A stretch of 64,000 nt of DNA from Nostoc calcicola FACHB-3891 (GTDB lineage Bacteria > Cyanobacteriota > Cyanobacteriia > Cyanobacteriales > Nostocaceae). The stretch is taken from contig NZ_JACJRQ010000003.1 of the NCBI RefSeq assembly GCF_014697355.1, forward strand, positions 310,001-374,000, written 5' to 3'. Each line of letters starts with the position of its first letter. Position 1 is the first letter of the stretch. Shown here in pieces: positions 9,085 to 18,937 of the stretch. The notes beneath the pieces were generated by a model. It searched no databases and was not told where the DNA came from. It worked only from the letters and a program-made list of their open reading frames with translations. Both the position numbers and the translations under genes were made by a program.

Positions 9085-10734
9085 CTAATCTATCCAAGCG
9101 AGAGTGCGTTTCACTGCTTTTTGCCAAGTGGCAAAATTCGATAAATTGCTCCTTGGCTCAAACACGCACTCAATCTGCCGTTGCTGCACCAATGCTTCAT
9201 AGTCCTCCCAAAATTCCACAGCTAAACCTGCTGCGAATGCTGCACCCTGAACGGTAGTATCACGCACAATCGGACGTTCCACCGGAATACCTAAGACATC
9301 AGCCTGAAATTGCATCAAAAAATTATTCTCGCAAGCACCACCATCTACGGTTAATCGCGCAACAGGGGTACTGCTAGTACTCTGCCAACCCAAAAATGCT
9401 GGCTGAGGGCTGGGGAAAGGGGAAGGGGTAAAGGGTAAAGGATTTAAAACCTTTCCCCTTTCCCCTTTCCCCTTTACCCCGCTAAGTTCACTTGGCGAAC
9501 TGCTAGACGCATTTATCGCCTGGACTACCTCCACAACTTGGTAAGCGATCGCCTCCAATACAGCCCGTACTAAATGCTCTGGCTGTACACTGGCGGTAAT
9601 GCCGAAAAAAGCTCCCCTAGCGCTCATATCCCAATAAGGTGCGCCGAGTCCACTAAATGCAGGTACAAAATATACACCGCCACTATCTATGACTCGATTC
9701 GCCATTGCTTCAGTTTCAGCGGCAGTTTTAATCAACTTCAAGCTATCGCGCAACCATTGGATACAAGCACCACTAGTAAACATACTACCCTCAAGAGCAT
9801 AACCGACATCCAAAGCTCCACTTGGATTCCTTTGTGTCCATGCCACTGTGGAAATGAGTTTTTCAGGCGATCGCACAATTTCAGAGCCAGTGTGAGCTAC
9901 CAAAAAGCTACCAGTGCCGTAGGTGCATTTCATCAAACCAGGCCGATGGCAGCCATGACCAAACAAAGCAGCTTGTTGATCTCCCAAAATCGCAGTGATG
10001 GGAATTTCCGCACCCAACAAAGTAGCATCGGTAACTCCGAATACCCCTAAACTCGGCTGAATTTGGGGTAGGATATGAGCCGGAATCTGGAACATTTCTA
10101 GGAGAATCTCATCCCACTCACAGGTTTTGAGATTCATTAACATTGTGCGACTGGCGTTACTGTGGTCGGTAGCATGGACTTTTCCACCCGTGAGCTTCCA
10201 CAGTACCCAAGTATCAATGGTGCCTGCTAAAACATTGTTCAAGTCAACATCTGTAAACTTGTCCAATAGCCATCTGAGCTTAGTTGCCGAAAAGTAGGCA
10301 TCGATAATTAATCCGGTGCGATCGCCAATTTCTGGAGCATAGCCTTGCTCTTGTAACTTTTGACACAATGGAGCAGTGCGCCGGTCTTGCCAAACGATCG
10401 CTTTATGGAGTGGTTTACCTGTAGTTTTGTCCCAAATCAAACAGGTTTCACGCTGCACAGTTAATCCTAACGCGGCGATCGCCGACGGGGTAATTTTGGC
10501 ATTGGCAATTGCGGTTTCCATCACCCAACACGTATCCTGCCAGATTTGCTCAGGGTCATGTTCTAGCCATCCCGGCTGCGGATAATACTGAGTCAGTTCT
10601 TTGTATGCCTGTCCGACAATCTTACCTTGTGCATTAAACACAAAAGCGCGATCGCCAGTAGTACCCAAGTCCAGTGCCAAGATGTAGCCCGATGATGGAA
10701 TTGTGCTGCCAACTGTGTCCATAGCCGCTTTCAA
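9085..10734 (-). CDS. glpK: Glycerol kinase with a repeat-derived insert
   Basis: A 549-aa FGGY-family kinase that phosphorylates glycerol to glycerol-3-phosphate with ATP. The N-terminal phosphate-binding motif YILALDLGTTGDRAFVF, the substrate segment TVQRETCLIWDKTTGKPL, DQQAALFGHGC and the C-terminal motif VDGGACENNFLMQFQADVLG are all present. The usual length is about 500 aa. The extra 45 or so residues are a low-complexity proline/serine/glycine stretch at about residues 414-445, immediately before VARLTVDGGACENN, and correspond to an inserted repeat. All catalytic motifs remain in frame, so the enzyme may still work. The ATG at 10719 (MDTVG) is an equally plausible start. Single-gene unit. 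Confidence 0.92.
   Translation of the reverse strand: MKAAMDTVGSTIPSSGYILALDLGTTGDRAFVFNAQGKIVGQAYKELTQYYPQPGWLEHDPEQIWQDTCWVMETAIANAKITPSAIAALGLTVQRETCLIWDKTTGKPLHKAIVWQDRRTAPLCQKLQEQGYAPEIGDRTGLIIDAYFSATKLRWLLDKFTDVDLNNVLAGTIDTWVLWKLTGGKVHATDHSNASRTMLMNLKTCEWDEILLEMFQIPAHILPQIQPSLGVFGVTDATLLGAEIPITAILGDQQAALFGHGCHRPGLMKCTYGTGSFLVAHTGSEIVRSPEKLISTVAWTQRNPSGALDVGYALEGSMFTSGACIQWLRDSLKLIKTAAETEAMANRVIDSGGVYFVPAFSGLGAPYWDMSARGAFFGITASVQPEHLVRAVLEAIAYQVVEVVQAINASSSSPSELSGVKGKGERGKVLNPLPFTPSPFPSPQPAFLGWQSTSSTPVARLTVDGGACENNFLMQFQADVLGIPVERPIVRDTTVQGAAFAAGLAVEFWEDYEALVQQRQIECVFEPRSNLSNFATWQKAVKRTLAWID
9405..9490. repeat. GGGGAAAGGG-type repeat inserted in frame in glpK
   Basis: A GGGGAAAGGGGAAGGGG run followed by its near inverted complement CCTTTCCCCTTTCCCC. 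It is the same repeat type as at 14829-14905, 21680-21785, 22290-22415 and 24085-24205. In glpK it encodes KGKGERGK and PLPFTPSPFPSPQP. Confidence 0.8.
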
Positions 10735-11145
10735 TGGTGCTTATCAATGTCCGTCAAACCAGATATACATTATTTTGCGTCCAGCTGACCAAGCAACTCA
10801 ACTAAGTAAGTCAGTGCAAATCAAACAAACTATATTGCGAAACGTAAAGACGCTTGAAACTCTTACCAATCACCAATGACCAATGACAAATGACAGCCTT
10901 CACTAGTTATTTTTAATTGCACCGACCTACTTATCTACATAAATATCAAAATTACCTTACCAAACTTTTATAAAAATAAAAAGCAAAAAATATGGAAACA
11001 GAGACTAACCAATTGTAGTAATACAACAACCCTAAATTATTTGTGAACACTCAATATTTCTCCCATCTTTCCTCTCTGTGCCTCTGCGTCTCTGCGTGAG
11101 AGTTCACACTCAAAATAGGATAACTTTATTCAAGGTTCCATCAAA
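10735..11145. other. Non-coding spacer with short dispersed repeats
   Basis: Between divergent glpK and the secreted-protein gene. It holds a CCAATGACCAATGACAAATG repeat (about 10871-10893; a related run precedes the CHAT gene at 63534) and a CTCTGTGCCTCTGCGTCTCT repeat (about 11075-11100). No coding feature. Confidence 0.55.
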
Positions 11146-12138
11146 ATGAAACTACAAAACTACAACAAATTTGCAACTTTACTCAGCGTAGGATGGATGT
11201 TATCTAATTTTGCTGCTGCTTATGCTGCTGATAACTTGCAAATAGCAGATACCTGGAGCAACAATACCAGAAATCCAAATCTTCTCAATCTTGCATCCAA
11301 TCCCATACCCCAACCAAAACTAGTTTTTATTGGCACAGAACCATATACAGTGTCAGGCAAAAATTTTCAAAGATATAAATTATCAGTAGCCAACTGGAAC
11401 GCATTTCCTAATAACTTATTTACCAAAGCTCCAGATTTACCTCCTTGTGGACAAAACAGTAACTCATCTAGGACTTGGGTAAATATTTATAATGGTCAAA
11501 CCAACCAACGAATTTACGGATTTTGTGCATTCTCCTCTGCTGAAAACTTAAACTCTCTTTGGTTTGCAGTTGAACAAGGTCAAACACCTCCCCAATCTGT
11601 ATATATCATTTTAAAAGATAGAAAAACTAACAAAGAATATCGTTCTAACCTAGTTTCATTAACACAAGAAATAGAAGCAGTTAAAGAAGACTGTATCGCT
11701 TTTAATCCGAATAATATTAGTGTTAACCAAGTTAGCGATCGCTGGAAAATAGTTGAGAACGGCAATCACTGGATGTTTGACTTTGGTAATAATAAAGATG
11801 AAGCCACACGTGCTTTCAAAATTATCAATCACTATGGCATGAACAAATCCTGTTTTGTTGGACGACCACAACCATCCTTCCAATATCTACTAGTAAATAA
11901 TAGCGCTCCTTCTGGTTCACTACAAGGCGAAGATTGTATATCTTTTAATCCTGCCACCACAACCGTTAATCGCATAAATAATCGCTGGAAAATTGTAGAT
12001 GGTAACCACTGGATGTTTGATTTTGGTAATAATAAATCTGAAGCAACAACATCATTAGCGATTATCAAAAAATATAACTTTACCCATTCTTGCTTTGTTG
12101 GTAGACCCGATCCCAGTTTTACCTACCTGCGCCGATGA
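11146..12138 (+). CDS. Secreted protein with two tandem HWMFDFGNN modules
   Basis: A 330-aa protein with a signal peptide (residues 1 to about 27, ending AAAYAAD). An N-terminal region (about 30-175) holds CGQNSNSSRTWVNIYN and may bind sugar or protein. Two tandem copies of a roughly 65-residue module follow (about 183-248 and 262-329). Each has the pattern EDCI(A/S)FNP, W-KIV, NHWMFDFGNNK, then CFVGRP-PSF-YL. The paired cysteines at the start and near the end of each module suggest one disulfide per module. I recognise the module as recurrent in bacterial secreted proteins but know no assigned function. Confidence 0.7.
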   Translation: MKLQNYNKFATLLSVGWMLSNFAAAYAADNLQIADTWSNNTRNPNLLNLASNPIPQPKLVFIGTEPYTVSGKNFQRYKLSVANWNAFPNNLFTKAPDLPPCGQNSNSSRTWVNIYNGQTNQRIYGFCAFSSAENLNSLWFAVEQGQTPPQSVYIILKDRKTNKEYRSNLVSLTQEIEAVKEDCIAFNPNNISVNQVSDRWKIVENGNHWMFDFGNNKDEATRAFKIINHYGMNKSCFVGRPQPSFQYLLVNNSAPSGSLQGEDCISFNPATTTVNRINNRWKIVDGNHWMFDFGNNKSEATTSLAIIKKYNFTHSCFVGRPDPSFTYLRR

Positions 12139-12141
12139 AGA

Positions 12142-12358
12142 AGAATTCAGAAGTCAGAATTCAGGAGTCAGAATGAAGACGCGACGCTCGAAGACTCGCT
12201 TTCCGGGTCGCTATCAGTGGGGGATTCAGACCCACCACAGCGTAGCGTAAAGCAATGCCGAACGCGAGTGCGTCTCCAAAGGAGAAGGCTTTACGCTGCG
12301 CTATTCACCAGTCGCACAAAATTCATTCTGAATTCTGGCTCCTGACTTCTGAATTCTG
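12142..12358. repeat. About 217-bp inverted-repeat element with GAATTCAGAAGTCAGAATTC ends
   Basis: The left arm GAATTCAGAAGTCAG AATTCAGGAGTCAGAATGA is mirrored at the right by TCATTCTGAATTC and CTCCTGACTTCTGAATTC. The inside has GCGACGCTCGAAGAC and GTAGCGTAAAGC short repeats. Half-copies occur at 44450-44475 and at the end of the TpsA-like gene (about 59950-59992). It lies directly after the secreted-protein gene. A smaller palindrome TAGGGTAGTACACATGTACT follows at about 12374. Confidence 0.7.
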
Positions 12359-12431
12359 TTTTGATAAAAAATTAGGGTAGTACACATGTACTACACTACA
12401 AATTTTTGTATCTCACAAAAGCGATAAAGAA

Positions 12432-13604
12432 TTAATCTAAATTTTTCAAAACAATATGTTTTTTTAAATCAAAATCAATTACACCTTGTTCTTGTAATTT
12501 GCCCATCAATCGTGTAATTGTTACCCTCGTAGTACAACAAGCACTAGCAATATCTTCATGAGTTAAACGAACACTTAAGCGAGTTCCCTCTGGTACAGTT
12601 TCACCGATTTCGCGTTTCAAAAGTTTTAATAAATAGTGTAGGCGTTCCTGTACCCGTCGTCTTCCAGAAATAACTAAAAAAGATTCTGTTTGCTGTAACC
12701 GCTGATTAATTTTTGGTAAAAAAGTATGACTCAGACTTGGAGAAGCTGCTACTTCTGCTGCGTAAATTGACACCAACTCAACATCACAAAGGGCTACTGC
12801 TTGGTAAATATTTAGAGAAGTCAAACTAGTGCCAAAAACCATTTCTGCTGTTGCCAAACCTAATAGTACTTCTTCGCCGGTTTCGCAGTAAGTACTTAGC
12901 TTGACCAAACCTTGACAAACATACCAAATTACTAGTGGGTTAAGAGGAATAGTTTCTCCTTTAGAATATTTATGCACCGGATGACCAGGAAACAGGTTGC
13001 TGCTATTATTCTTGACTACTGTTGATTCTAAAGGTTGACGTTCAGAAATATCACGTAGCATCCAGCGCAAAGAAGTTGCTTTCCCCTCCGAATTAGGGAC
13101 AACAAGCACTGTTAAAGCTGCATCAAACAACTCGCCATGACTTTGTTGCAAATGTATTAATAACTCTTTAGTTCTGACTGATTGGGATAGTTGGATAAGT
13201 TCATTGCGAATTTTTTGACGTTCTTCTAGGGGGAAAAAATTAATCATTGGTTTGCCCACTAGACAATGCTTTGAAACATGAAACAACTTAGCTGCTGTGT
13301 GGTTAGCTTGTTGAATGATACCTTCTGTATTAGTCACTAAATAGCCATCTGGCGCCAACTCGAATAAATCTTGGTAGTGTTGGCGTTCTGCTTCTAGCCA
13401 ATTCCGTGTTTGTATTAGTTCTTCGTTTTGTTGATACAATTCCTCTGCTGCTAACTGCACTATTTTTGAGGTGTTATAGAGTTCCTTAAAAGCCTGTGGC
13501 AGAAGATCTGGTGAAATCCAAGGTAAGACACTAGCAGTTTGGTATAAATCTGCTAAACGATTGTGCAATACTTCTGCGCGTTGGATAAATTTTTCTATGT
13601 TCAC
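12432..13604 (-). CDS. PAS-domain plus Crp/Fnr-type transcriptional regulator
   Basis: A 390-aa protein. Residues 1-75 are helical (coiled-coil-like). A PAS fold covers about 76-190 (DLFELAPDGYLVTNTEGIIQ to LRWMLRDISER). A cyclic-nucleotide-binding-like beta domain covers about 205-310 (YSKGETIPL, VLLGLATAEMVFG), and a winged helix about 325-388 (RLTHEDIASACCTTRVTITR, the Crp-type recognition helix). The PAS could sense redox, gas or small molecules and relay to DNA binding. No heme or Fe-S cysteine cluster is visible in the PAS domain. It stands alone next to a long AT-rich spacer. Targets unknown. Confidence 0.8.
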   Translation of the reverse strand: MNIEKFIQRAEVLHNRLADLYQTASVLPWISPDLLPQAFKELYNTSKIVQLAAEELYQQNEELIQTRNWLEAERQHYQDLFELAPDGYLVTNTEGIIQQANHTAAKLFHVSKHCLVGKPMINFFPLEERQKIRNELIQLSQSVRTKELLIHLQQSHGELFDAALTVLVVPNSEGKATSLRWMLRDISERQPLESTVVKNNSSNLFPGHPVHKYSKGETIPLNPLVIWYVCQGLVKLSTYCETGEEVLLGLATAEMVFGTSLTSLNIYQAVALCDVELVSIYAAEVAASPSLSHTFLPKINQRLQQTESFLVISGRRRVQERLHYLLKLLKREIGETVPEGTRLSVRLTHEDIASACCTTRVTITRLMGKLQEQGVIDFDLKKHIVLKNLD

Positions 13605-14336
13605 CTTAAATTCCCGCTACTTAATTGCAGAGGTTGAGCCAAAAAATCTATTAGATAAAGACTTAGAAAATTGCAGTATTTATGATTTCGTTGAGTGATA
13701 AATTTAAATTTCATGAAGCTGCAATCGTTGTTTTATTTAATTTATAACAATACCTTTATTAAAGGTTTATGGCAATTTTTGTCTGAAAATACCACAGGTC
13801 ATTCAGTTTTTTAAATGACACACATCACAATTAGGTCTAGAGATTCAATTTATATTACATTTACAAATTGCTTACTAATCATTAATATTTTTGGTAAATG
13901 TAGACTTTTTCAGTGTTAAGCGTATAACATTTTGCTAAGTATTACTTCTACCTTTAGTAGTAGAATTCGGTAAAGTCAGTTAAATACTAATTTGTAAATC
14001 AACTGATTAGACAGTCAAAATTATGGCCAGGAGATAAATTAGATTGGACAGGACACTCCGAAAAAGTGGATTTCAACTTGAAGCGATCGCTGCTGTTTAA
14101 TGCGCTTTGTCACTCCTTTAATAATTAAATATTAATGATAATTGTTTCCATTATTACCAAACTTCCATCACAAGAATCAAGCCAGTACTACCAAAGGTAT
14201 ATAATTTAAGTTAAGTTGATTTGTGTTGCTCGATACGTTTTATATTAATAAATTATCGAGAAATATCGTTCTGATACAAACAAAAGTAAGACTACAGAGA
14301 ACAAGCAATAGTCGAACTACCGCATATTCAATAAAA

Positions 14337-14445
14337 TATAGGACTACTATTTGATTTTTGAACAGATACGTAGGGTGAGTTAGCGACAGCCTAACGCACC
14401 CTACAAATACTTAATTTTGTTCAAAAATCAAACCCGATTCCTATA
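14337..14445. repeat. MITE-like element with TTTGATTTTTGAACA ends
   Basis: The left arm TATAGGACTACTATTTGATT-TTTGAACA is mirrored by TGTTCAAAAATCAAA and CCGATTCCTATA. The inner palindrome is GTAGGGTG / CACCCTAC. Length is about 109 bp. Confidence 0.7.
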
Positions 14446-14585
14446 AGTGTTAAGACCTCAGAAAAATCGTATAGAAAGACACGCACAAACTTAACAATTA
14501 TCCGCTTCTTTAGTTAGAGGATAAATGAACTACTAAGCTGGTGTAATTTAACAATGCGTAACAGCTTATCAACGCGCAAGTTATT

Positions 14586-14635
14586 AGGAGTGATAGATGA
14601 GGTGTAAATAATATCAAATCTCATCACTCCTTTTT
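14586..14635 (+). terminator. Intrinsic terminator with no upstream gene on its strand
   Basis: AGGAGTGA at 14586-14593 pairs with TCACTCCT at 14624-14631, followed by TTTTT. The nearest plus-strand gene ends 2.4 kb upstream at 12138, so the hairpin may end a small non-coding RNA starting within about 13.9-14.5 kb. Confidence 0.5.
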
Positions 14636-14828
14636 ATCTCTTTTAGCGTATCAGTTTATAGTAATAAACGGGGCATTGTACTTAGAATGCAACCAATGTC
14701 CAACAAAAAAATTAGTGAAGTGGCGATCGTACAACAATTAATCTCCGAGTTTTGTGGTCAACAAGTTGTTTTTACCCTTGATGCAATACAGTGGCAAAGA
14801 AAACTGTATCGCCGATCGCCAATAGTTT

Positions 14829-14905
14829 CCCCTTTCCCCCTTCCCCTTTACCCCTTACCCCTTTCCCCTTCCCCCTTCCCCCTTTCCCCTTCCCCTTCTT
14901 CATTA
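14829..14905. repeat. CCCCTTTCCCC-type repeat forming the MurD C-terminus
   Basis: A long pyrimidine run (CCCCTTTCCCCCTTCCCC and similar) on the plus strand. Read on the minus strand it encodes the last 20 or so residues of MurD ([10 protein letters not shown] repeats). Confidence 0.75.
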
Positions 14906-16401
14906 GAGTTGGAGTTTCCTACCCAAGCTAGGCACTGCTGACGAAAATCATCGCCCCGCACCTCAAAATTCGGGTATTGATCGAAACTCGCGCAAGCAGG
15001 AGATAGCAGCACTACAGATGCTTGATACTGCTTAGCTAATTGGGCCGATCTAGGAATTGCCCTTTCCATAGTTTCCACAATTTCGTAAGTAAAATATCCT
15101 ACTTCTTGCAACCGTTGGGCAAATGCTGGTGCAGCAGAGCCAATTAATAACACAGCAGCAGCTTTGCTTTGAATTTGTGCTAGCCAAGCAGTATCATCAC
15201 CTGCTTTTGCTTCTCCACCAGCAATTAAAATTGCTGGACTGTTCACCGATGTCAAGCCAACTTCCGCAGCATCGTAGTTGGTGGCTTTGCTATCGTTAAT
15301 AAAATCAATACCTTCCCAAGTGCAGATATGTTCTAAACGATGGGCAACCCCAGGAAATTCACTAATTGCACGAGCGATCGCATCGCTATTAATTCCCGCC
15401 AACCGCGCCGTTGCAACCGCCATCAAGAGATTTTGCTGGTTATGTTCTCCCACCATCCGCAAAGCTGATACTTTCACAATTGCTTCTGGTGCAGAGGTAG
15501 CAGTTAATTTTTCCACAACCCAGCCATCTTCAATATAAAAGCCTTTTTCGCTAATCAGGAAATCTTTTCCTTTGACACTCGTCCAATAAGCATTCGGCCA
15601 AGCACTCAAACCTAGCTTGCTCAAGTAAGCATCATCGCCATTAAATACTTGTAACTCAGACTGGCTCAATAACTTGGCTTTGATGTTGTAATAATTCTCT
15701 AAAGTTTTATGCCGCGCCAGATGATCCGGTGTGAAAGTCGTCCAAACACCGATGCGGGGTGCAAGAGACGTTGATGATTCTATTTGATAGCTGCTAATTT
15801 CCGCAATTATCCAGTTAAGTGAGGAGTTAGGAGTTAGGAGTGAGGAATTATTAAATGTTTCTCCTGCTCCCCCTGCTCTTCTTCCTCTCCAAGACAAGGC
15901 AACTTCACAGGCGGCGTAGCCAATGTTACCGCAAGCGGGTGCGTCTAAGTCTGCTGCTTGGAAAATGGCAGCAATTAAAGATGTGGTGGTAGTTTTACCG
16001 TTAGTACCAGTGATTCCTACCCAAGGTAGAGGTTGCAAATGTCTCCAAGCGAGTTCCATTTCGCCGATAGTTTCAATCCCTAGTTCCCGTGCCTGATTTA
16101 ATACAGGAATATCCCAAGGCACGCCGGGACTGACGACTATTAATTCTGGTGAATTGGCACCATTCAAATCTGGGGATTGACCTAGTTTAACGGTTATTTG
16201 TTCGGCAACGAGTTCTTGTTGTTGTTGCAGAAAGGTGTCGGAGGTGTTGCGTTCAGCTAAGCTCTCTGCGCTAGCGGAATCGCTCAGTTCCACCTCCCAA
16301 CCTTCCCGTTTCAACAATCTCGCCGCAGCAACACCGGACTTTCCCAATCCTATTACAGTAGCTCTAGGCATAGATTGCAGCAGAGGTCCCTGGTTAAGCA
16401 C
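14848..16401 (-). CDS. murD: UDP-N-acetylmuramoyl-L-alanine--D-glutamate ligase with two repeat-derived additions
   Basis: A 517-aa cytoplasmic peptidoglycan enzyme that adds D-glutamate to UDP-MurNAc-L-Ala with ATP. The N-terminal Rossmann segment is [17 protein letters not shown]. The ATP loop [17 protein letters not shown] is near residue 130. [40 protein letters not shown] and [19 protein letters not shown] complete the family pattern. The usual length is about 450-465 aa. Two extra pieces explain the excess: residues about 172-195 ([20 protein letters not shown]) and a C-terminal tail of EGERGKG units. Both coincide with dispersed repeats. It is 53 bp downstream of glyS on the same strand and may be cotranscribed. 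The start at [11 protein letters not shown] or the later ATG at residue 11 (MPRATV) is uncertain. Confidence 0.93.
   Translation of the reverse strand: MLNQGPLLQSMPRATVIGLGKSGVAAARLLKREGWEVELSDSASAESLAERNTSDTFLQQQQELVAEQITVKLGQSPDLNGANSPELIVVSPGVPWDIPVLNQARELGIETIGEMELAWRHLQPLPWVGITGTNGKTTTTSLIAAIFQAADLDAPACGNIGYAACEVALSWRGRRAGGAGETFNNSSLLTPNSSLNWIIAEISSYQIESSTSLAPRIGVWTTFTPDHLARHKTLENYYNIKAKLLSQSELQVFNGDDAYLSKLGLSAWPNAYWTSVKGKDFLISEKGFYIEDGWVVEKLTATSAPEAIVKVSALRMVGEHNQQNLLMAVATARLAGINSDAIARAISEFPGVAHRLEHICTWEGIDFINDSKATNYDAAEVGLTSVNSPAILIAGGEAKAGDDTAWLAQIQSKAAAVLLIGSAAPAFAQRLQEVGYFTYEIVETMERAIPRSAQLAKQYQASVVLLSPACASFDQYPNFEVRGDDFRQQCLAWVGNSNSNEEGEGERGKGEGERGKG
15815..15885. repeat. GAGTTAGGAGTTAGGAGTGA-type repeat inserted in frame in murD
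   Basis: GAGGAGTTAGGAGTTAGGAG followed by TGAGGAATTATT and a CTCCTGCTCCCCCTGCTC run. In MurD it is translated as a loop just after the segment ACEVALSWR and before [10 protein letters not shown], two conserved blocks that are normally close together. Confidence 0.75.
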
Positions 16402-16454
16402 TCCTAATACTAACGTTTATTGGCAAAAATTACACAACTTTTTGTTGACCTATG

Positions 16455-18608
16455 CTACAGATTTTTGACGATCGCGCCAAAATCAGCCAAAACACGGGCG
16501 TGATTGCGAACTAATCCCAGCAAATGTAATCGATTACGCTTAATTTCTGGATCGGAATCCATTACTAAAACGCTATCTGGCCCGTCAAAGAAGTTACTAA
16601 CTGCGGGAGCAATTTTTGTTAGGGCTGCTACCAACAGTTGATAATTTCTGGTTTCTTGTGCTGCTTGAGTTTCTGGCACTAAATCAACTAAGGCGTTATA
16701 CAAAGCCACTTCCGAAGGCTTTTGGAATAGTTCTTCACGAATTACGGCTGTGGGTTCTAGCTGTTTTGTATCTAAATCACCTTGGGCGGCTAAGCGTGTG
16801 GAACGGTTAACGGTTTCGTAGATGCTATCTAAAGTACCGTTGCTGCGAATTTGTTGCAGATATAAGGCGCGATCGCGTACATCTAACAAATCCTTTAATG
16901 CCCGTTCTGTATATTCTGGATCGTTTTCTCCCAAAACTGCATTCACCAAGTCGTAATCAATCTGTTTTTCTTCTTGCAATAAAGTACGGATACGTTGTAA
17001 GAAAAATTCTTGTAATGCTGCGGTTAATGATGCCAGATCTTTGTGATATTTCGCTGCAAAATCCGTGGCTATTTGCAACAGTAAATCATCTAATTTTATT
17101 GGTAAATTCGCAAACCAAGTAATTTTTACCACTGCATTGGCAGCACGGCGCAAAGCAAAGGGATCGGAAGAACCAGAAGGTATTAAACCTAAACCAAAGA
17201 TACTCACCAAAGTATCTAATCTATCTGCTAAACCGACAACTTGACCTGTGAGTGTTTCAGGTAAATTATCACCGGCTCCCGTTGGCAAGTAATGTTGAAA
17301 AATTGCCTTTGCAACTTCGCTATCTTCACCACTGGCTAAAGCATATTTTTCTCCCATAATGCCTTGCAATTCTGGGAATTCATACACCATTTGGGTGACC
17401 AAATCGGCTTTACATAATAAAGCAGCACGGTGAATTTTTTGACTTTGATTTGCTGCTAATTCTAATTGACTAGTTATTTGCTCGGCAATCTTAACTACTC
17501 TATCTACTTTCACACGTAAAGAACCCAATTCTTCTTGGAAAGTAACTGTTTCTAACTTGGGTAAAAAGCTTTCCAAAGGATTCGTCAAATCAGCTTCGTA
17601 GAAAAATCTGCCATCAGCTAATCTGGCACGAATTACCCGCTCATTGCCCACCGCAACGATATCTGATTTTTGGGGATCGGCGTTAGAAATGGTGATGAAA
17701 TTCGGCAATAGTTCTTGTTCTAAACTGCCTGATTTGAATACAGGAAAATAACGCTGATGAGTGACCATAACTTCTGTAACTACCTCAGTCGGTAATTCCA
17801 AAAATTCTGGTTCAAATTTCCCGACGACTGCGGAGGGATATTCTACCAGGTTGGTTACTTCTTCTAACAAATCAGGGTAAATTACTGTATGTCCACCTAA
17901 CTTTTCTGCTACTGTATTTACTTGCTGTTTGATAATATTTGCCCGTTCTGCTGGGTCAACGGTAACGTAGGCTTCTTTGAGGGTGGTAACATAATCTGTA
18001 GCTTGGGCAATTGTTACAGATTCAGGATGTAAGACGCGATGACCTTGGGAAATGCGATCGCTCTGAATTCTTTTAGAACCATTCACCAACTCTAAAGGCA
18101 GCACTGTATCATCTAACAAAGCCACCAGCCAGCGAATTGGTCGAGAAAACCTCGCATCTCCATCACCCCAACGCATCAACCGCTTACCTTCCAAGCCCCA
18201 AATCCACTGGGGAAAAAGTTCTGTCAAAATTTCCGCCACAGGACGACCGGGAATTCTTTTTTGCACAAACACAAAATCCCCTTTATCAGTGGGGCGAACA
18301 GACAGCGCATCTACTTCCACGCCTTGCTTTTTGGCAAAGCCTACTGCTGCTGGTGTCGGCTGACCATCTTTAAAGGCGGCTTGGGCGGGAGGCCCTTTAA
18401 TTTCTTCTTCTCGGTTTGGTTGCTGAGATGGTAGACCTTTAATCAATACCGCCAAACGCCGAGGCGTGCCATACACCTCAACACTTTCGCCCTTGAGGCT
18501 ATTTGCTTCCAAACTTCGGGGAATGCGCTCTTGCCATTGGACTAAGGCATCACTAAGAAAGCTTGCAGGTAGTTCTTCTGTACCAATTTCTAATAAAAAC
18601 GCAGGCAT
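16455..18608 (-). CDS. glyS: Glycyl-tRNA synthetase beta subunit
   Basis: A 717-aa subunit of the bacterial alpha2-beta2 glycyl-tRNA synthetase; it recognises tRNA-Gly and supports aminoacylation by the alpha subunit. Signatures are the N-terminal [93 protein letters not shown] and a C-terminal anticodon-binding segment ([10 protein letters not shown]). Length is typical. glyQ is not adjacent, which is normal in cyanobacteria. It is followed by murD. Confidence 0.96.
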   Translation of the reverse strand: MPAFLLEIGTEELPASFLSDALVQWQERIPRSLEANSLKGESVEVYGTPRRLAVLIKGLPSQQPNREEEIKGPPAQAAFKDGQPTPAAVGFAKKQGVEVDALSVRPTDKGDFVFVQKRIPGRPVAEILTELFPQWIWGLEGKRLMRWGDGDARFSRPIRWLVALLDDTVLPLELVNGSKRIQSDRISQGHRVLHPESVTIAQATDYVTTLKEAYVTVDPAERANIIKQQVNTVAEKLGGHTVIYPDLLEEVTNLVEYPSAVVGKFEPEFLELPTEVVTEVMVTHQRYFPVFKSGSLEQELLPNFITISNADPQKSDIVAVGNERVIRARLADGRFFYEADLTNPLESFLPKLETVTFQEELGSLRVKVDRVVKIAEQITSQLELAANQSQKIHRAALLCKADLVTQMVYEFPELQGIMGEKYALASGEDSEVAKAIFQHYLPTGAGDNLPETLTGQVVGLADRLDTLVSIFGLGLIPSGSSDPFALRRAANAVVKITWFANLPIKLDDLLLQIATDFAAKYHKDLASLTAALQEFFLQRIRTLLQEEKQIDYDLVNAVLGENDPEYTERALKDLLDVRDRALYLQQIRSNGTLDSIYETVNRSTRLAAQGDLDTKQLEPTAVIREELFQKPSEVALYNALVDLVPETQAAQETRNYQLLVAALTKIAPAVSNFFDGPDSVLVMDSDPEIKRNRLHLLGLVRNHARVLADFGAIVKNL

Positions 18609-18937
18609 AGGTCACTGTTTTCATTTTTGCGTAGCTCAACTTTATCAGTTATTCTCAAGCGATGACTCGTGATTTTTAGCTTGAAAGCAATTCATCCCAC
18701 GTCTGTTCCTCCGGCGATAATCATTATGAGGGGGAAGTAGAAGCAGTAGCACAGATGTACGCCCCTACGATGGAATCGCCTTTTCTCCAAAACTTTACAA
18801 GATAAATCTTTATCTTCATTGATTTATCATATTTAACACCGTATTTTCATGCAGTATTTACCTATACATATTTCTATCGTAAAGTTAATGATGCCTGATG
18901 TATTGATACCTGCATCATGGCAATTAATTTTGGAGTT
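18609..18937. other. Non-coding spacer
   Basis: A divergent spacer between glyS and the PEP-CTERM gene. One short palindromic repeat core (GTAGCACAGATGTACGCCCC, near 18745) is present. No coding feature; promoters for both genes should lie here but are not evident. Confidence 0.5.

Larger units (their letters stand above)
13605..14686. other. About 1.1 kb AT-rich non-coding region
   Basis: No credible gene. It holds the upstream region of the PAS-Crp gene, an inverted-repeat element (14337-14445) and an orphan terminator (14586-14635). A short inverted pair TTCTACCTTTAGTAGTAGAA lies near 13947-13966. Confidence 0.55.

Noticed and set aside
14687..14941. 84-codon plus-strand frame (MQPMSNKKISEVAIVQQLIS start)
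   Set aside because: The second half is the pyrimidine repeat ([13 protein letters not shown]) and overlaps the murD 3' end. The first 45 codons might be a real truncated gene, but nothing supports it.
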